Notes under the pieces: generated by a model
Told to the model about the DNA's origin: nothing
Databases searched by the model: none
The model's input: only the letters and a program-made list of their open reading frames with translations
Made by a program: the position numbers and the translations under genes
Shown: positions 11,817 through 24,955 of the stretch, piece by piece
Layout: every line of letters begins with the position of its first letter
Position numbering within the stretch: position 1 is the first letter of the stretch
Assembly: GCA_030847615.1 (NCBI GenBank)
Contig: JAUMIR010000004.1
Coordinates: 275,985,501 to 276,049,500, forward strand
Direction of reading: 5' to 3'
Length of the DNA stretch: 64,000 bases
DNA from: Gambelia wislizenii
Taxonomy: Eukaryota; Chordata; Lepidosauria; Squamata; Crotaphytidae

Positions 11817-11831
11817 AAAGTTTTTGTACAT
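11817..11831. repeat. L1 target-site duplication, right copy
   Basis: Identical to 7894-7908 over 15 bases. It directly follows the A-rich L1 tail. Confidence 0.85.
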
Positions 11832-13707
<1,876 letters not shown>

Positions 13708-13915
13708 TTGTTCTGTGGATAGGTTGTCTGTGGGTTTTTTCCAGGCTGTGAGGCTGTGTTCTGGAAGAGTTTATTCCTGACATTTCATCTGCATCTGTGG
13801 CTGGCATCTTCAGAATAAATTCTTCCAGAACACGGCCTCACAGCCCGGAAAAAAACCACAGACTACCTATGGATGCCGGCCGTGAATGCCTTTGACTTCA
13901 CTTTGTTCTGTGGAT
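13708..13915. mobile_element. Short inverted-repeat element with 13-bp TSD
   Basis: A 13-bp direct repeat, ttgttctgtggat, lies at 13708-13720 and 13903-13915. The 182 bp between them contain two near-identical inverted arms of about 50 bp (13726-13777 and 13812-13863) around a 34-bp spacer. I recognise the text (GTTCTGGAAGAGTTTATTC, ATCTGTGGCTGGCATCTTCA) as an abundant squamate repeat, but cannot name its class. A 13-bp duplication suggests LINE-type insertion more than a cut-and-paste transposon. Confidence 0.65.
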
Positions 13916-14167
13916 GTATATACTCTTCTCATAGGTGCTGTGAAGTGCTGGTCCACTAAAAGCACAGTGAAATCTGAAAAAAAATTAGGTTGCCCATTTT
14001 CCAGGAAGGAGTAGATCACTACCAGACTTGCAAGCTTGTAGACTAGATGACTCTTGGTTTCTTTCATGTAAACTTTGGACTTGATATCAGACGCGTGAAA
14101 ACATGTCAGAAGATCATGACAAGAACACAAACTGGCAAAATGACCAGACAACATCATCCTTTAGCTG

Positions 14168-14400
14168 TGTTCTGGTGGCATAGCATGGGCATGAATAAGG
14201 TGTCCGTTTTTATTGATGGCTTTGCTCATCAATAAAAAAGGGATGCTTTATTCACGCCTGCACTATGCCCCCAGAATGGCTGAAGATGCGGGTGTCTGAT
14301 AATGTTCTTGTTGCATTCTTCTGACACATTTTAGGACGGGGTTTTGTGCCATGTTTCCCCGCATCTGTTAAATAAATCCTGGAAAATCTTCCCCATGCAC
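14168..14400. mobile_element. MITE fragment with long hairpin (46-47 kb family)
   Basis: Arms at 14168-14218 and 14229-14279 are near-perfect inverted copies of about 50 bp with a 10-nt loop. The right part matches the interiors of the elements at 46051-46260 and 46782-47083 (shared words GAATGGCTGAAGA, TTATTCACG, GTCTGATAAT). The outer terminal repeats are not intact here, so this is a partial copy. Confidence 0.6.
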
Positions 14401-14929
14401 ACTTCCCCAGACTTCAGTTTATGCTCTTAGAATATTCATAGGTGTGTTTCACTTATACAACTACATTCCAGAGGACTTAATTAGAAACACTTCCCAGATG
14501 GTGCCAGATATAGTTTTGTATCTTCCTAGGTGACATTTACAGTGGTTTCAAAGAACTGCATAAAAACAGGGTCATAAAACAGCAATATTGTTTTAAGCAG
14601 AAAATTCATTTTCTTTTATTACACAAAGGTATTGTGTTCTGTAACTTATAGCCTAATCCACCCCCACCCCACAGCATTAAATGTCATTCAGAAGTGTTGT
14701 GTTTCTCAGCTCATGTTGGGTGTTGGTTTTAAGTCAAGAAGAGAAGGAAATGTGGCTAGTAAGAAGAGAAATAACTTCTGAATTGGACGTAGTTGTTAGA
14801 GTAAAAGGATGCATTAGCCAGTGTCAGAATAAGGATGTTAAATTAGATTACCAGAGATGAGTCTCTGTAAGGGAAGTATGGCCAGTTGCCTAGGAAACCC
14901 AATGTTCTCCCTGACACTAATGATGAAAA

Positions 14930-15184
14930 GTGTATTTACACTACAGAGTCTGATGCCACTTTAATTGTCATGGCTCTGTCCTACAGAATCCTGAGATGTG
15001 TAGTATGGTGAGGTACTTAGAATTCTCTGCTAGGCAGCTCAGGTACTATAGTTGAGGGGAATCCACTAGAGCACTCTCTAGCAGACAATTCTAAGTAATT
15101 TACCAAACTGCAAAGAATCCATAGGATGAAACAATGGCAGTACAAGTGGTATCAGACTGCTATAACTGCACAGTGTCCATGCAC
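14930..15184. mobile_element. Palindromic MITE, ~255 bp
   Basis: The two outer thirds are inverted copies of each other: GCCACTTTAATTGTCATGGC with a CAGAATCCTGAGAT block on the left, and AATCCATAGGATG with GGCAGTACAAGTGGTATCAGA inverted on the right. This looks like a common reptile MITE. It shares its general pattern with 47526-47697. Superfamily (hAT or Harbinger) not decided. Confidence 0.6.
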
Positions 15185-15870
15185 TCTGAAAATCAAGTCA
15201 TTTGAAGGGTTGATCCTTCATCAATCACTTGGCTAACAATAGCTATATATGAAAATCACTGAATGTACCATGCAGTTTTCAAGTCTTCTTGCTGGTAAAG
15301 TGAGATTGATTGTGTCATGTACTTGCATTCCCAGATGCAGTGACCAGCAGTTTCAGAGTTAATCAGAAAACTTTACTGGCACAGAAATCCAAGTAGCTTA
15401 TCACAAAAGGTTGTTGCTCAGAATTGAAATTTTTCAGGGCAAGCAGTATACTATAAGCCTATTGCAATCTATGAAATCTGGTGGGCTTCAGTACTATTGG
15501 TTATCCATCATCCCCTGTTCTCTTGTTCCCATACAATGCCCATTCCATTTTTCCTAAGCCATTTCTGTAGCTGCAGGCATATCTCACCAATCCTATTAGT
15601 AACTGTTATACTCCCTTTTCCACAGTTGCTACAGAACACTTGTTAACAAGTACAAAGAAATGAAAACACCATTAACAGCAATGTTACCAAACAATACAAA
15701 AAATGGCAGGAACAGGCAACAGGGTCCAATCCTGACATTGTAAGAAGATGATTATTTATCTTACCTCAGACATACCCATATAAACCAAAACTTAGTTGAA
15801 CTGACAAATAGTGCAGTGCAATGCTATATGAATACAGGTTCAACAATCAGCTCAAAGGGGTACATTGTAT
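15185..15870. other. No recognisable feature
   Basis: Unique-looking DNA. No coding signal or named repeat. Confidence 0.45.
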
Positions 15871-15872
15871 AA

Positions 15873-16192
15873 TAGGGTGGGTAACTACAGACAGGGCAGG
15901 GGACAGTTTTCACCCCTGAACCACCACCACCAATTTGGCTGGAAGTGACATGATATCACTTCCATTTGCAAAATTGGCCAATGTTCAGCTGAAACGTTTT
16001 TCTGCTTTTCCTCCCAAGGTTTGGGAATATATGGGGGACTGGGGGGGGGCAAAACCACTCCATTTTGCTGTGGGTTTGATCCATTTTGAGTTGGAGGGGG
16101 CAAAAAGATGGGGGCTTTATGAGACTTTAGGGGCTGTACTTGGGGCTCCAAGGGCCACATGCAGCTTACAGTCTGCACTTTATCAACCCCTG
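15873..16192. mobile_element. hAT-like non-autonomous element, candidate
   Basis: Left end AGGGTGGGTAACTACAG; the right end inverted reads AGGGGTTGATAAAGTGCAG, with GGCTCCAAGGGCCACATGCAG just inside. This is the pattern of hAT elements that begin CAGGGGTGGG. Target duplication not certain. Confidence 0.45.
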
Positions 16193-16199
16193 CTGTACA

Positions 16200-17610
16200 T
16201 CTTACCTACTGTTCTGGTTTAGGTTCTGGGAAGTGATTTCCTGTTATCATTTACTTAGGGATTTTCAACAATTTTGTAGTTGTTTACAGGTTCCAGCCCA
16301 CTCCTGTGTCATATTTTCCCAGGGCAAAATGACATGGCATAATTTTGCAACATCAAGATGTTACTAGATGTTTGGGAAACCACAAAAGGGGGTGTGGGTT
16401 TGGGTAGCAGCTCTGCTTTTCCCGTACTGTCTGTTTCTTCCTCAAACCCCTTAAAGATCAAACAAAATACTATTGTTCTCTTTCTTTTCAGTCTTTGCAG
16501 GTATCTCTTGCTATTGTGATAAAAGGATCACATGTACTATACTCTCTGTAGCATCTAATGTTCTCATTCAAATCCTCCTTCTATCAGTATGAGTGGTCTT
16601 CCTTAATGATTTCAAACACTGCAACTGAAGTCTTTTGTTCTTTGTGTTCTTGAAAATCAGGTGTCTTACATTAGTTTTTTTTTTCCTTGAAGCTCTTCTG
16701 TCATTCATGACAGCAATTTAAACAATATCCAGCCTATGCTGCTTCTTATAATTGTGAGGGTTGTTGTAAAATCAGCCACTTAACTATGACAAGTGAGCCC
16801 TGGAAGGTTTTGAGATTCTTTTATTTATCAGCTACTATATTAATGTTATCATTGTGGAGAGGAGAGGAACAGGGTAGGAGGAGAATAGAAGTTTGAGTCT
16901 AGTGCAAATGGAGTACTCCAGGTTTTCTGAAATCAGTGATTCCGAGAACTGCCTAACTGTTGAATGATATGCATGAATAATTTAAGACTATTTTATTTAA
17001 GTGTGCAAAAGTCAAATTTTCCTTGCAGTGCAACACATTGTGAATTGCCAGCAATTTCCTAGGTTTTTGAAAACCACAGGCAGCAATTTACAGGAAAGAT
17101 TAGGGTTGTTACTATACAATGTGTGACATTTTCTTGATTTAAACTGTCATTCTGAAAGGCTGTTAACTGAAATCTGGAGTTTGAGTGAGAGCAGAAACTT
17201 TAGAGAAGTGTTTTTTTTTTAAATTGAGCTTCAAGTGTATGTTTTGCTTGTTAAAAACCCAACACAGAAATTGAAGTATGTGTGCATACAGATTTGCATT
17301 TTCAAGGAAAATTATCTGTGATCTCCTTTGGCATTCATGTGATGTGGTGGCGTATGCTACAGCATTGACATTTTACATCTCATAAGCACAGTAATATATT
17401 TCTTAAATATCACCACTGTTCTAAGAATATGTCAGAAGTTTGATTGTAAATGTTTCAGACAGCTGGCACCAAAACAATATAGTGATTTTTATTTCACTAT
17501 ATCTTTCTAGAGCTGATGTTTAAAGAGTGTGGTGGGTATTGAGAAATGACTCCACTTAAACTGACACAGCACATTTCTAGTTGCATTACGGCAAGGGTGG
17601 ATAACATTTA
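16200..17610. other. No recognisable feature
   Basis: AT-rich unique-looking sequence. No named repeat and no coding signal above short random open frames. Confidence 0.5.
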
Positions 17611-17613
17611 GAG

Positions 17614-17950
17614 CAGTGGTGTCCAACCTGTGGCCCTCCAGAGGTGTCCTCTGACACACACTTCAAAGTGAGAGGGGGAGTTCTAAAAGCCCCCAAATGG
17701 CCAATAGCAATTTCTAGAGAGTGTGGCCATTTCCCCAATGTTTCTCCATGACATGATTTAAGCTTATAAGGGACTGTTCAAACCAGGTGACCAGAAGATC
17801 TTTGCTGGTTTTGAAGAAAGCGCCCTCCTCCAATGCCTAAATCAGGCTGGAGGAGGGAAGTATGTGCCATATGATGCCCTCTAGAGGCCACTATTGGCCA
17901 CCTCCCCATTTATATGTGGGGCTGAAGGAGCTGTAGGCCACAGGATGGGG
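17614..17950. mobile_element. Possible hAT left end and body
   Basis: CAGTGGTGTCCAACCTGTGG at 17614 is a hAT-type terminal sequence, followed by GCCCTCCAGAGG. I could not find a matching inverted end, so the right border is a guess. Confidence 0.35.
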
Positions 17951-18499
17951 TCCGGATGGCCTCTTGCAGCCTGGACCTGCACTCACATTTTTAAAGGTAC
18001 TAGCACCAATAACAGTTAATGTATTTAATTCATTTAAAAACTGGGTTCCTATAGAACCAGTGTTGCAGTGTAACCACATGCAACCTCTTTCTGGCTGTCT
18101 TAGTGATCTGAAAGATAGCTACAGTTTGTCCACTAATCTCAAGATTCATCTAACTGATCCCTTCCTACCTGACTACTCTACCCCCATAAATTTCCAGATA
18201 TAAAAAGAAGTAAGTTATCTAGTGTTGTTTATATTTTTTTCCAAATGCTTAGTATGATTTTATTTCATAGGTATTGAAAAAAAAAACTATGTAAGTCTAA
18301 CTGAGATATTGTATTACTAAGCCAGCAAATGTATGTTTTCAGTGCATCTTTCTTCTATTCTCTTAAACCAATATTCTGTTTAATAGGTGCTTTGTATTTG
18401 ATGCAGTTTCTTTGAATAACATTAGAAATGTGTTTACTCATGGCACCTTGGCCCTTTTCCTTAACCCTGAAGCTTTGAAGGAGAGGTCTTAGACTCTGG

Positions 18500-19095
18500 G
18501 GGTTCAGCTAGACAGGAGAATTAATAACGAATAACATTGCCTTACCTCCATTGTGCTGCATGCCCATTTGTGCCCATGGCTCATTAGCAGGCTTGGAAGG
18601 GAATATTTTGCAGATACATCCAAGAAAAAAGCTGACTGCGAGTGAGTTGAGTCCAGAAAATCTACCTCCATTCACCCCCCTTTTTTTCTTAAAGTGACAG
18701 ATGTGGAAGAGCTGTTTTCCGTTTAAAATAAACTTCTTCCTTTTGCTCTTCCTTTTATTCCTGCGGATTGATCGTGCCAGCAAAAACAGCAACAATGGCG
18801 GCTCTGGCATTGCAAGCCCTTCCTTGCAAGCCTGCCCCCTCCAAGGTCCAACCAATCAGCTTTCAGCTCTTCGGTGTTCCCTTTTCGAATTGGTTGTACA
18901 TGTGACCTATTATGCGCATTTTCACTCACTTTTTAAAAGAGATTGCAAGAAATAGCGAAAGCTGTTATCGTGGTCTATGTTGAGTTTTCAGCCCCCCTCC
19001 TTCTTGATATGGCAAATCCTGGCAGGAGTTCATGTAAATTAAAGGTATTCTGCCCACATTCTTGCTGGATATTTTTTCATTGTGTAGATGAGCCC
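18500..19095. mobile_element. Harbinger-type MITE, TSD TGG
   Basis: Left terminal GGGTTCAGCTAGACA and, inverted, right terminal GGGCTCATCTACACA agree at most positions and are flanked by TGG at 18497-18499 and 19096-19098. A 3-bp duplication and GGG-type ends fit PIF/Harbinger non-autonomous elements. No transposase is present. Open frames inside it (for example 18508-18855 minus) have no recognisable domain and are treated as chance. Confidence 0.6.
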
Positions 19096-19099
19096 TGGG

Positions 19100-19776
19100 T
19101 GTTACAGTTGAATTCTGGCTGCCAAGATGAAAGTTACTAGGAGTGTTCTTCCCTATCATGTTAAACACCATAAGTCTGGAATTCTTCCTAATCACACCTA
19201 GATGGCTTTGAAACAAGAGTGGGGAACTCTTTCAGCCCATGGGGTTAATTCAATTTCAGAAAAGTATTCAGGAGCCATATTGCAGTGGTATCTAGGGCCA
19301 AAGGGAAAAGGGATGGGATGAAAAATGTCATCATACTTTATCTTAAAGTTCCTACTGCCATTAAATAAGTGTAGGAGGAGACATTTCAGCCATTGAAAAC
19401 ATGGGGACTTCTGCAAAGGCTGAGAAACCTTAAATAGTGACATCATAGGGAAGTAAGTGTGTCTGTCAAGGGAGCCCCAAAGGGCCTGAGCGGGGTCTTT
19501 GAAAAGGAAAGTGGAAGGGGCTACACTAGAATAACCGATGTAACACAACAGGAATCTTGCAGCTTATGCTGTCGTGAAGAATGGTGAAGTATCCATGACT
19601 GTTTGTTACACAGTCGTCTACCTACATTAGCTTTCACACTAAATTCAAAGTGTCGGTTTTAATCTGCCATGTAAATGTATAATATGCTGTCCCTTACAAT
19701 GTCTTTTGATTCATGTATTTTTAATAAAATTTGTTATAAAGCATGTATGCACATATGATTCTGTCATTTCTCAGTC
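19100..19776. other. No recognisable feature
   Basis: Unique-looking sequence between two MITEs. The 116-codon minus frame at 19198-19548 shows no domain I recognise. Confidence 0.45.
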
Positions 19777-19779
19777 TAT

Positions 19780-20383
19780 GGAGATTATCAGATGTGTTTA
19801 CAGTGGCGTTACAGGAATGCCAGGAGATCGCGAAAGGGCTCCCTTATCAGACAATCTTGTTCCCCATCATTATGCACCCGTTCTGCTCCCATTCTGCCAG
19901 CGCTGCTTTTTATTGATGGGAGGAGCCATCAACAGATTCCCCCCCTTCCGTTTCTGTGACAGATTTCCATGTACGCGACAAGGTACCTTGTTTTGCTGGC
20001 AAGATCCCAGCATCAATGGGAGGTCCCTGCCAGAACACTTCCAGGTGAGATCAGGACATTCAGGCAAGTGACACACTTTTTATGGCCCTCCCCAGGTTAC
20101 TTTAACATTTTAAAGTGAGTTTTTGTGCTTGCTGTCACTTTTTTCTGTTCTTTTTCTTTTTTCTTTTTGAATTTCCCGCATTTGTGTCTTCTTGCGAGAA
20201 TCCGTGGGATTTTGATCCAGGAAGTGATGGGAGCTCTGTTAGAGCTCAGTTTGCTCCTGGGCTGCCAGAATGACGTTAGAGAAGGTAAGTGCAGTGGGGA
20301 GGCTGATTGTGGCAGGACTGGGAGGGGACAGGGGTGGGAGTGGAGATTGTGGGACAGGAATGCTTTTCTGATTGATAATCTCA
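19780..20383. mobile_element. Harbinger-type MITE, GGAGATTATC ends, TSD TAT
   Basis: Left end GGAGATTATCAGA and, inverted, right end TGAGATTATCAATCAGA, flanked by TAT at 19777-19779 and 20384-20386. Inside is a segment (GGCAAGTGACACACTTTTTATGG, CCCTCCCCAGGTTACTTT) that also forms the tandem unit of 58623-59591, linking the two families. Confidence 0.7.
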
Positions 20384-20465
20384 TATGAGTTGTCTGTAAT
20401 TATTTTATTATCCTCCCTTCTTTTAAAAGCCTCTGAAGATCTTATAAATATTCCAAGCCCTAAAT

Positions 20466-21166
20466 TAAGACTCCTAGATCCCTTTCACATGTACTGTTGT
20501 CAAACCAGGTGCATGTGAAAGGGATCTAGGAGTCTTAGTAGACCGCAAGCTAAGCATGGGTGAATACTGTGATGCAGCAGCTTAAAAAGCCAATGTGATT
20601 CTTTGCTGCATCAATAGGAGCATAGTGCCTAGATTGAGAGATGTAATAGTACCACTCTATTCTGTTTTGGTCAGACCTCATTTGGAATACTGTGTCCAGT
20701 TCTTGGTAATTCAAGAAGGATATGGACAAGCTGGAACGTGTCCAGAGGAGGGCAACCAAAATGGTGGGAGGTCTGGAAGCCATGGCCTATGAGGAGCAGC
20801 TTAGGGGGGTGAGTACGTTCAGCCTAAAGAAGAGAAGGTTAAGAGGTGACATGATAGTCATGTTTAAATATTTGAAAGGATGTCATTTTGAAGAGGGAGC
20901 AAACTTGTTTTCCGCTGCTCCAGAAACTAGGACATGGAGCAATGGACCCAAGCTACAGGAAAAGAGATTCCACCTAAACATTAGGAAGAACTTCCTGATG
21001 GGAAGAGCTGTTTGACAGTGTAAAACACTGTCTCAGTGTGTGATAGAGTTTCCTTCTTTGGAGGTTTTTAAACAGAGGTGAATGGTCATCTGTTAAGAGT
21101 GCTTTGACTGCATGGTAGGGGGTTGAACTGGATGGCTCTTGTGGTCCAACTCAGTGATTCTATGAA
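20466..21166 (+). mobile_element. CR1 LINE 3' fragment with inverted 5' end
   Basis: CR1 sequence from the codons around the LGVLVDHKL region to the 3' tail (GTGATTCTATGA at the end). The first 26 nt (20512-20537) are preceded, after a 20-nt spacer, by their exact reverse complement (20466-20491). Such a 5' inversion is typical of twin-priming or template switching during LINE insertion. Reading frames are broken by stops (TAA at 20581-20583, TGA at 21013-21015). Confidence 0.88.
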
Positions 21167-21169
21167 ACA

Positions 21170-22255
21170 TGTCGGACTTATCTGAGAAATAAAAACTTTT
21201 ATACTGACTGAGACTTTATCTCTCTTTCACATTGGAATTAGCGGATGTGGTCAGTTCCTTCTGCTTTTGTTAATGTGATATACCTTACATAGATCTCTAC
21301 ACATGTTTTCAGTGTATCATGGCAATGTGTAGAAGTTATGGGTATATTTATTATTTGCCAGCATAGAATACTACAACGTAATGTGATTGCAATGCTGTGT
21401 TCTAATTGTTCCAATCATAATGCATAAGACTTTGTGCAATTATGTCTTATAATTAACATAAAAGTAAGTTGAGTTATCCAGTTTATGTGCAATTCATGTG
21501 GGTATGAGTAATCACAGTTTTGTTGCCAACATGTTTAGCTTAATGCCATTTTCTTCCTACACATAAAAATTAGCTGTATATCTTATTTGCTCAAACAAAA
21601 GTTATGTGCTACCTTATGTTAAGTTGGTTTGTTTTTGAGTCATTCTCGTTTTTATTAGAAAACTTAAAGGAAAAGTGAAATAAAGATGTGATAATTCTGT
21701 AATAATTTCATTTTTGAATGTTTGAATACCCTTTCTGATCTAGTTAAATGAATAAAATAAGTATGCAGTGAATAAAAATGCTTATTATTCATTGGTTTGA
21801 TACGATGCATTTTGTAAGTTGGAAAGATCAAGAATATAGACGTGAGCCCCAAGCAGGCGTTCCATATATTCCTATGTTTGATTTTTCTCAACATCAAAGC
21901 AAGTTCAAAATGGGATTAGAAATGGTAATTCTGTTTCCAGCTGGACATGAAGCATGAAAGATCCTTGCCCATGCTTTATTGACAAAATTGTATGATTCTC
22001 TCTAGCTAACAAAGCCATTTCTGTGAAATCTAAGGAAGCAATACAACAAAATGCCTATCCATTTTTAATCCATTTTTAGAAAATTTCCAGGAATGGTTTA
22101 TAACAAGCTGCTAAATGTACAGCTCTGTCTTCCTTGGAATCCCTTTACAAACTTGTTTGAAGTCCAGCTACAGCTTCACTTTAGCTTCACGTTACTGAAG
22201 TTATGTTGCTGCACAGCAGTGCAGACACTAGGTGGGTGAAGAGAGGCTGAACCAT
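21170..22255. other. No recognisable feature
   Basis: AT-rich unique-looking sequence with many T and A runs. No repeat or gene recognised. Confidence 0.5.
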
Positions 22256-22259
22256 GCTT

Positions 22260-23133
22260 GGGGGCCGTTTACACAGAAAAAAAAACCCTCAAAGAATTCA
22301 CCCAGATTCTTAATGGTCCTCCCGCATTTCAGGCCAAAGTCACACTATTCAGAAGGAGGGGGACAAAAATACCCTTGAAATGTGCAATAACTGCTATCAC
22401 AATTTTCCCCAATCACTTTAGAAAAGAAGAAATATGTTTGAAAGATGTGCACAATAGGATGTCTGTACAACAAGTAGTCAACAAGTAATCATAAATGCAA
22501 TCAATTCACAAAGGCAAGAAGGAGGAGTTTGCCGGGCTGCCTGTGGGAGGGAAGGGGGACAGCTGCCTCGCTGCAAGGTCTTTGGGCTTTTGGCCTGCCC
22601 TTCCCCACTGTGGCACGGGGGTGCCGCAGGGGCCCAATGACAACAACAGTCCTGCACCGCACCCAAGGTTGTTTTTGGGCCTCAGCCACTCCATTCTTCT
22701 GCACTGCTGACTCTGGCCCTAGAGGCCTCAGTAGCAGTGCAGGGGGGATGCAGCTGAGGCCCAACAACAACAACAGCCCTGTGCCTTGCCCAAGGCTGTA
22801 ATTGGGCCTTGGCCATATCCCCCGCTGCAGCACTCCCGAGGCCTCTAGGGCCAGAGTCAGCGGCGCAGAAGGGGGGTGCAGCCAAGGCCCAACAACAGCT
22901 TCAGGCATGGCACAGGGCTATTGTTGTCGTTAGGCCTCAGCCACGCGCCTCCTGCACCATGGACTCTGGCCCTAGAGGCCTTGGGGGTAGCATGGCTGTG
23001 TGAACTGCAAAATCTCTACTTCTTTGCTACAACCACTTTCGATGAAAATAGTGGGAACAAATAGCCACTGGTATGAAAGGGAGGTAAGGCAATATTTTCC
23101 GCACTTAATTCTCCTGTGTAACTGACTCCCCCC
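22260..23133. mobile_element. GC-rich element with palindromic array
   Basis: Terminal similarity GGGGGCCGTTTACACAG on the left and, inverted, GGGGGGAGTCAGTTACACAG on the right suggests a TIR element. Its interior (22520-23000) holds repeated blocks centred on TCTGGCCCTAGAGGCCT, present forward at about 22701 and 22970 and inverted at about 22843, together with GAGGCCCAACAACA blocks. Each block is itself nearly palindromic. Long open frames here on both strands come from the repeat composition, not from genes. Confidence 0.5.
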
Positions 23134-23387
23134 GGTGACACCTTTAGGAGGAGGGGTAATACCAGCCTTAGTGATGCCACAGATGCACAGCAAACTCGAA
23201 CAGGAAGTGAAAAGAAAAAGGAATGTGTATGTATAATGGAAAGAAGGACAAATCACCAAGGGAGAGTAAAGCTGGGTAGCCCAAACTTGTAGCAGTAGTA
23301 TAAGGAAAGATAAAGCTCTAAATGAGCTGAGACTGGCTGGGCAAGCAAAGATCAACATAAAGGGTTGTTGTTGTTGTTCTCCAAATA

Positions 23388-24046
23388 CAGTTGTCCCTCC
23401 ACATTCACATGGGTTAGGGACGTGAGACCCCCACGCATGCAAAAAAAAAAAAGTGAATAAAAGCTAGGTCATGCCACCGCCCTCCCGCAACCCCCGCTGC
23501 TTCCCCCCCAGGAGCAGCGATGGGGTTACCCAAGCCTGGTCACTGCTTCCTCCCACCCCCTCCCAACCCCCCCCCAAGAGCAGCAACGGGGCTACCCAAG
23601 CCTCGTCGCTGCTTCCTCCCACCTCCCCACCCCCCAGAAGCAGCAACGGGGCTACCCAAGCCTCGTCACTGCTTCCTCCCACCCCCTCACGCCCCCCCCA
23701 GAAGCAGCAACGGGGCTACCCAAGCCTCGTCGCTGCTTCCTCCCACCCCCTGCCACACACCCCAGGAGCAGCGACGGGGCTACCCAAGCCTCGTCGCTGC
23801 TTCCAACCCCAGGAGCAGTGACAGGGCTATCCAAGTCTCGTCGCTGCTTCCTCCCACCCCCTGCCACACACCCCAGGAGCAGCGACGGGGCTATCCAAGT
23901 CTCGTCGCTGCTTCCTCCCACCCCCTCCCGCCCACCCCAGGAGCAGCAACCCCATTGCAGTTTTTTGGATGGCGGGGGGGGGGCTCCCAAAACCGTGAAT
24001 GGTCAAAACCGCAAATCTTAAAGCCGCGAATGTGGAGGGGCAACTG
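23388..24046. mobile_element. pogo/Tigger-like element carrying a minisatellite
   Basis: Ends CAGTTGTCCCTCCACATTC and, inverted, CAGTTGCCCCTCCACATTC, flanked by TA at 23386-23387 and 24047-24048. Terminal text such as CCGCGAATGTGGAGGGGCAA is typical of this family. The interior is almost entirely the hairpin minisatellite listed next. No transposase. It sits inside CR1 copy 3. Confidence 0.82.
23512..23952. repeat. Hairpin minisatellite, about seven units
   Basis: Units of about 58-65 bp (one of 47 bp) begin near 23512, 23577, 23639, 23702, 23766, 23813 and 23877, followed by a partial unit at 23941. Each contains AGCGACGGGGCT..AAGCCTCGTCGCT, so one strand can fold on itself: AGCGACG pairs with CGTCGCT. 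Units starting near 23766 and 23877 have the perfect 7-bp outer stem. The C-rich linker varies most. Long proline- and serine-rich open frames here are a by-product. Confidence 0.85.
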
Positions 24047-24662
24047 TAGATTTGAGGTAAGAGAATGACTAAGGAGATAGTGCGGCGCTGTTCAGTAAGG
24101 ATGGCAAAATGCTAACAAATCACAATGAAAGTATAAAACTACTAAATACCTATTTTGCTTCAGTTACCCCCCCCACCCCAAAAGAGAACTGTGTACTTCC
24201 ATGCAGCAGCAGAGACCTTGGCAAGAGATTTGGATTGCAAATCAAGATTGATAGAGTTAGTCAGGAGTCACCTAGCTAACCTAAACAAGTTCAGATCTGC
24301 TGGATCAGGTGAACTGCATCCCAAAGTACTGAAGGAACTTGCTGGCATACTCTCTGAACCGCTCACCATCATTTTTGAGAAATGGAGAACAACTGAGGTA
24401 CCAAAGAACTGGATAAAGGCAAACATTGTCCCTTTCCTTTAAAAAAAAGCATAAACTGAAGATCGAGGAAACTACAAACCTGTCAGCCTAACCAGGAAAA
24501 ATATTAGAATGGATTATGCAGGAGTCTGTCTGCAAGTCTTGATGACAGTGCAGTGATCAGTAGAAGCCAACATGAGTTAAGAACAAATCCTGCCAAACTA
24601 ATCTTGCATCATTTTTGATCAGGTCACTATTTTAGTAGATTAGGATTTCAGCAAAGTATTTC

Positions 24663-24955
24663 ATCGTTATTATTTATTTATATAGCACCATCACTGTACA
24701 TAGTACTTTACAAGTAAAAGACTAATCAAACAGTCCCCTGACTTTAGGCTTACAATCTAGTTAAGACATGACAGAAAGGAAAAGGGGATGGCAGTGTGGG
24801 AAGGGATAAAGTCCAGCAGATAATGCCTCTTCTTCTCTCCCTCTATGGCCAGGGCAGTGGCCGTTGCGATGAAGGGGGCCTTTCATCTGCTTCTGGGCCT
24901 AGGCATGATGAAGCTATGCCTGCCTTCCTCCAAGGCCAGGACAAGGACCTGATAA
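24663..24955. repeat. Dispersed repeat inserted in CR1 copy 3
   Basis: It starts with TTATTATTTATTTATATAGC and CACTGTACATAGTACTTTACAA, which I recognise as a common reptile interspersed repeat of L2/MIR-like type, and separates the CR1 codons for DFSKVF from DKVPHNI. The right part (24780-24955) is not identified. Its borders are set only by where CR1 similarity stops and resumes. Confidence 0.45.

Noticed and set aside
22501..22908. 135-codon minus frame and several overlapping plus frames
   Set aside because: GC-rich palindromic repeats lack stops in several frames at once, and no domain is visible.
23471..24068. Long proline- and serine-rich open frames on both strands
   Set aside because: They arise from the minisatellite inside the pogo-like element. 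Unit lengths are not multiples of three and frames overlap on both strands.
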